Below are positions 59,870 through 64,000 of a stretch of DNA of 64,000 nucleotides, piece by piece. Positions within the stretch are counted from its first letter, which is position 1, and each line of letters opens with the position of its first letter. A program made the translations under genes and the position numbers. Source of the DNA: Oreohelix idahoensis (Eukaryota > Mollusca > Gastropoda > Stylommatophora > Oreohelicidae); assembly GCA_024509875.1 (NCBI GenBank), contig JAMPIV010016258.1, forward strand, positions 124,001-188,000, given 5' to 3'. Under the pieces are notes generated by a model. The model did not search any database, had not been told where the DNA came from, and saw only the letters and a list, made by a program, of their open reading frames with translations.

Positions 59870-59881
59870 ATCCCCCTGTCT

Positions 59882-60585
59882 GTGAGGAAGTGACCGTGAA
59901 TGGCACTCAAGTACTGTGTTTATATGACACAGGATTGGACTTTGATTCAGTTGTGTGCTCTTCTTTAGTGAGTCCTGACCAGATAACCACAGAAACAGTG
60001 GAAATCAGAGGACCGATCAAGGGAGCAAGAACCATGACACTACCCATAGCTCGAATCAACATAAGATCTCGCTATGTGGAAGGAGAAATCAAAGCAGCAG
60101 TGATGGACGACCCTATTTACCCTTTGATTTTGGGGTGTAGGTATGTTTTCCTTGGAGAACCTATACAACCCGTAGTTATGGCAACAGTCCAGACCAGGGA
60201 AAGCTCCAGGAAAATGGAGGAGAATCCTATCAATACTCATCCAGAAGAGATGAAAAAAGCTCAAGCAGCAGACAGCACATTGAAGCCTTGTTTTGGCAAA
60301 TTGCCTAAAGCACATAACCCTCCAGAGAAAGGAGACTTGTATATGAAGAATGGCCTACTATACAGAAAAGCTGGAACAGGACCTAAAGGGCATGGACAGC
60401 TTGTAGTGCCAAAATCTTACAGCGAGAAGGTTATGACGCTAGGACATGCTAAACCCTTCAGTGGACATATGGGAATAGGGGCCACTGGACAAAGGATAGC
60501 CTGTCACTACTTTTGGCCAGGAATTACAGAGGACATAAAAAAGATATGTAAGATCCTGTCCAGAATGCCAAAGAGTAGCTCCTAA
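59882..60585 (+). pseudogene. Retrotransposon pol part 1: protease and integrase zinc domain
   Basis: Aspartic protease motif LYDTGLDFDSVV near 59917-59952 (D-T-G), with ILGCRY at the domain end (~60130). It is followed by a linker and the integrase HHCC start (GHMGIGATGQRIACHYFWPG at ~60466). A one-base frame change near 60550-60560, inside the cysteine pair of the zinc domain, ends the frame at 60585. The element uses the protease to cut gag-pol; this copy cannot make full-length pol. Confidence 0.8.
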
Positions 60586-61231
60586 GCATAGGACTGCACC
60601 AGCAACACTGGGAGAAATGCCTATTATGGGAACCCCGTTTGAACGTGTTGCAGTGGATATTGTTGGACCCCTCACTAGGACCAAGAAGAGAAATGAATAT
60701 ATCTTAACCTTGGTTGATACTTGCTCTATGTGGGGAGAAGCAGTGGCCATGTCAGCTATAGATTCAAAGCATGTGGCAGAGGCACTGTTGACAATATTCA
60801 CCCGATTAGGTTTCCCGCATCAGATATTGACTGACAATGGGTCTCAGTTTAAGGGAAAGCTAACACAAGAAGTATTCAGGATATTTCAAGCCAGGCACTA
60901 TCATTGTAGTCCCTACCATGCCCAAGGGAACGGTCAAGTAGAGCGGTTCAATGGTACGCTAATTTCAATCCTTAGAAAGCTGGCGAGTGAAAAACCTGAT
61001 ACTTGGGATACATACTTACCCGCGGCACTATTTGCATATAGGGAAGTACCCCACAATTCAACTGGATTGGCTCCAGCTACATTGTTGTTTGGAAGACCAA
61101 TAAAAGGTCCACTGGAAGCATTGCTGCGGACATGGACTGATGAAAAAGGCAGAGGAAACAGTGACTTCCTCATACCAGTACGTCAACGAGTTGACATCTC
61201 GATTGAAAGCAGGTTGGAAACTGGCCAATGA
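60560..61231 (+). pseudogene. Retrotransposon pol part 2: integrase catalytic core
   Basis: DDE residues lie in VDIVGP (~60655), TDNGSQF (~60833) and GQVERFNG (~60937). A TGLAP-ATLLFGRP segment follows, typical of Ty3/gypsy integrase. The frame leaves the conserved sequence near an A run at ~61142-61147, where the next frame takes over. Confidence 0.85.
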
Positions 61232-61586
61232 TAACTTAAGACAGGCCAGGAGGAAGCATGCTGCGTACTACAACAAAAAAGCAAAGGATAGGGAACTGGA
61301 GGTGGGTGAAAAGGTGTTATTACTGTTGCCAAGCAGCAATAATAAATTGCAGATTGGATGGCAGGGACCCTATGTCATACTGGAGAAACTTTCCAGGACC
61401 AATTATAAGATTGACAAGAAAGGAAAGGAGAAGGTATATCATGTCAATCTTCTTAAAAAATACTATGACAAGGAATCATCAGAAGTTGCACATATCATGA
61501 CCCTAGCCATTGCAACAGAAATGCACGGTGAACCCCTCACTCTATGGAGTATCCACTCACAACTACAGAGGATTATGTTCAAGTAA
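61140..61586 (+). pseudogene. Retrotransposon pol part 3: integrase C terminus (GPY-type)
   Basis: Encodes LEVGEKVLLLLPSSNNKL, GWQGPYVILEKLS and YHVNLLKKYYD: the GPF/Y module that closes integrase. It is in a different frame from both its neighbours, which share a frame, suggesting two compensating one-base changes (~61142 and ~61550). Confidence 0.8.
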
Positions 61587-62989
61587 ATATTAGTGAACAT
61601 TTAACTCCAGAGCAGAAGAAGAGGGTTCAGAAAGTGTTGGAAACCCATGCTGATGTGCTCACAGATAAGCCAGGTCGTACGAATCTGTTAGAGTACGACA
61701 TGAAGGTTACCGACCCTACCCCAGTATGCATGAGAACATACCCTATACCCTATGCGAAAGCCCAAGCACTAAGGGAGGAAGTTGGTTATCTGTTGAAGGA
61801 GAAAATTATCTCGAAGTCAGACTCTCCCTATAGCTCAAGTGTGGTGCTATTGAGAAAACCGAGTGGTGAACACAGGTTATGTATTGACTACCGGAAGCTT
61901 AATGCGATCACAGAATCTCAGGTGGACCCATTACCTGACACCAACCAGCTGTTCTCTACACTGAGTAAGGCTAGGTATTTATCGAAGGTAGATCTAAGCA
62001 AGGGATACTACCAAATACCAGTGAAACCAGAAGTTAGGAAAATGCTGGCATTTAGTACATCAGACGGACACTACGAGTTTAATGTACTACCCTTTGGGCT
62101 GAAAAATGCTCCCAGTATCTTTTCAAGAATGATGAGGAAATTGTTGGAACCTCTACAAAATCCCCATATCACTAACTTTATGGATGACATTCTTGTTGCT
62201 ACAAACACATTTGAAGAGCATATAGTAGCGCTCTCCATGTTGTTTGACAGACTGAGAGCCACTGGATTGACTGCACGTCCAACCAAGTGCTATATCGGTT
62301 GTAAGGAGTTGGAATTCTTAGGTCACACTATTTCTACAGGTCATATGTCTCCTGACCCAAAGAATATAGAGAAGTTAAAGAAGGCACCCAGACCTCAAAC
62401 GAAGAAAGATGTGAGATCATTCGTGTCATTATGTGGGTTCTATCAGAAGTACATACCCCACTTTAACTCTCTGTGTGCACCGTTAACTAACTTAACGAAG
62501 AAAGGACAGCCTGACAAAATCCAATGGAATGCTGATTGTGAAAAAGCTTACACAGAGCTAAAAGCAAAACTCACCAGCAAACCAATCCTTACGCTACCCG
62601 ATATCACGCAGGAATTTGTATTAAGGACGGACGCTAGCAGTATAGGTATTGGTGCAACTCTCTTGCAGAAATCAAAAGCCCTGCCGGAGGAACTTTTACC
62701 AGTCGCCTACGCCAGTAGGAAGCTGAATGCAGCTGAGTTGAACTACTCGACCATAGAGAAAGAATGTTTGGCTCTAATTTGGTCCATCGACAAATTTTCA
62801 CCTTACCTGTATGGGACACACTTCATTGTCCAAAGCGATCACCAACCTTTAACTTTCTTGGCTGCATCTAAAAAGTTAAATTCGAGATTGTTAAGGTGGA
62901 GTCTGCTTCTTGCGCCTTATTCCTTTACCGTGAATTACATTCCGGGAAGAGACAATGTAGGAGCTGATTTTTTTAAGTCGACACCCTAG
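61544..62989 (+). CDS. Retrotransposon pol part 4: reverse transcriptase and RNase H
   Basis: RT blocks in order: SDSPYSSSVVLLRKPSGEHR, LCIDYRKLNAITE, VDLSKGYYQIPV, FNVLPFGLKNAPSIF, and the catalytic FMDD (NFMDDILVA, ~62175). Then RNase H: LRTDASSIGIGATLLQ, NYSTIEKECLALIW and QSDHQPLTFL. The frame ends FFKSTP at 62989; a 7-T run at ~62968 probably shifts the last codons. No integrase follows it: only ~90 bp separates it from the PPT. Catalytic residues look intact in this part. Confidence 0.88.
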   Translation: MEYPLTTTEDYVQVNISEHLTPEQKKRVQKVLETHADVLTDKPGRTNLLEYDMKVTDPTPVCMRTYPIPYAKAQALREEVGYLLKEKIISKSDSPYSSSVVLLRKPSGEHRLCIDYRKLNAITESQVDPLPDTNQLFSTLSKARYLSKVDLSKGYYQIPVKPEVRKMLAFSTSDGHYEFNVLPFGLKNAPSIFSRMMRKLLEPLQNPHITNFMDDILVATNTFEEHIVALSMLFDRLRATGLTARPTKCYIGCKELEFLGHTISTGHMSPDPKNIEKLKKAPRPQTKKDVRSFVSLCGFYQKYIPHFNSLCAPLTNLTKKGQPDKIQWNADCEKAYTELKAKLTSKPILTLPDITQEFVLRTDASSIGIGATLLQKSKALPEELLPVAYASRKLNAAELNYSTIEKECLALIWSIDKFSPYLYGTHFIVQSDHQPLTFLAASKKLNSRLLRWSLLLAPYSFTVNYIPGRDNVGADFFKSTP

Positions 62990-63060
62990 TACTCTGGAAG
63001 GACAGACGCAAAAGGATTAACCACAGCAGGGGTTTACACGTCAGCTATGACAAGTCACAG

Positions 63061-63080
63061 CTAGGAAAGGAGGGGGGCTA
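63061..63080 (+). other. Polypurine tract
   Basis: AGGAAAGGAGGGGGG immediately before the 3' LTR TGTCGTG: the plus-strand primer site. Confidence 0.85.
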
Positions 63081-64000
63081 TGTCGTGAAACGAGTGTAAC
63101 CCACTACTTTGTTAATCACTATGTCGAGATACAGATTTGCTTCAACCAATCAACGAGCAACGTACGAGCAACGTTCACCAGTCTCTGAGACAGAATAAAT
63201 TAACGGCCATCTTGTTCACGCAAGATGGCGGATGAAAACTGAATAAAATTAGGCTGTACAGCGCTTGAGACTAAACCGGAGGAAACCAATCATTTTGCTC
63301 CGCCAGGAACCAACCAAATGCTTTCCTTAAGCATTTACCTACCTATATAATCGGGCGGATTTTATGCATAATCACACATCACCGACGCGACGCCAGAGAT
63401 ACCGACCGACTGAAGGGGAGAAGCTGTCACCTTGATTTATAGCTTACCTGGAGTGCAATGACCTGCAGCTTGCTTTGCTAAGTCGAGTCACAATCTGGCC
63501 GGTTTGAATCTTAGAGGGTAAATATATTTACGATAACCTTTAGGAAAATAGGCTTTCAGCAGGTCTATAATGTTGGTATTTTTTGTGTGTCATTTATACT
63601 ACCTATCAGGTTACTGATTGTATCTTGGGGACATTAAGTATAATGATTGTATTTCCTATTATGATTGAATAGACAAAGACTAATATGACTCATACCTCAA
63701 TCTATTGTCTCCTATAACTCAATCTATTGTCTCACATGACTTCAGTCTACTATCTCAGATAAGACAAACTGCCATATAACCAAAACAGTCCTTGTTAGGA
63801 CTCAATCTATTGTCTCCTATACTTCAATCTGTTATCTCAGACCAACTGCAATATAACCAAAACAGTCCTTGTTAGGACTCAACCTATTGTCTCCTATACT
63901 TCAATCTGTTATCTCAGACCAACTGCAATATAACCAAAACAGTCCTTGTTAGGACTCAATCTATTGTCTCCTATAACTTCAGTCTATTATCTCAGATAAA
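63081..64000 (+). mobile_element. 3' LTR, partial (cut by window end)
   Basis: Matches 55579-56497 almost base for base, including the internal ~77-bp repeats. Confidence 0.95.

Larger units (their letters stand above)
55579..64000 (+). mobile_element. Gmr1-like Ty3/gypsy LTR retrotransposon, integrase before RT
   Basis: The order is LTR, PBS, gag (58167-59489), nested SINE A, protease, integrase, RT, RNase H, PPT, LTR (cut by the window end). Canonical Ty3/gypsy elements have integrase last; putting it before RT is the mark of the Gmr1 group. The LTRs differ by ~1%, implying a fairly recent insertion. The copy is disrupted by the SINE and several frame breaks in pol. The length past 64000 and the target duplication cannot be checked here. 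Confidence 0.85.

Noticed and set aside
61544..61586. Programmed frameshift between integrase and RT
   Set aside because: The integrase core and RT are in the same frame with one out-of-frame segment between, so two ordinary indels explain it better. No clear slippery site was seen.

Overview
The window is animal nuclear DNA, intron-rich and very heavily loaded with repeats. The spliced genes, the LIM-homeodomain and NAT16-like families, the retroelement mix and the many tRNA-derived SINEs suggest a lophotrochozoan, most likely a gastropod mollusc. That last step is inference from general repeat style and no species is claimed. There is no bacterial gene organisation.

Two host genes can be supported. 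(1) On the + strand, a three-exon gene (1927-2100, 12091-12327, 14198-14803; 338 aa) encodes a GNAT acetyltransferase of the NAT16/histidine N-acetyltransferase-like family. Its ~10 kb first intron is almost wholly repeats: microsatellites, a 33-bp minisatellite invaded by two retroelements, a 1-kb (ATC)n tract, and a 3.4-kb 48/49-bp minisatellite that runs directly into the exon-2 splice acceptor. (2) On the - strand, six exons between 47096 and 33704 encode the second LIM domain, the homeodomain and a long C-terminal tail of an Lhx6/8 (Arrowhead)-type LIM-homeodomain transcription factor. The exon(s) for LIM1 and the N terminus were not found and probably lie beyond 64 kb.

Between the genes (15-33 kb) and in their introns lie: fragments of several non-LTR retrotransposon families, mostly 3' ends with (GAA)n, (TAAG)n, (AATG)n or (ATG)n tails; a decayed R2/NeSL-like element with a restriction-like endonuclease; three tRNA-derived SINE families (A, B, C); an antisense, rearranged 18S rRNA fragment; a transposon-associated protein family split by a probable solo LTR; and at least ten separate tandem arrays.

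The right end (55.6-64 kb) is an LTR retrotransposon with ~2.27-kb LTRs that differ by only about 1% over the 920 bp comparable. Its domain order is gag-protease-integrase-reverse transcriptase-RNase H, so integrase precedes RT as in the Gmr1 group of Ty3/gypsy elements. A family A SINE with a perfect 12-bp target duplication interrupts it between gag and protease, and pol has several frame breaks. This element and the minisatellite joined to a splice acceptor are the most interesting items. I saw no CRISPR array, operon or defence system.
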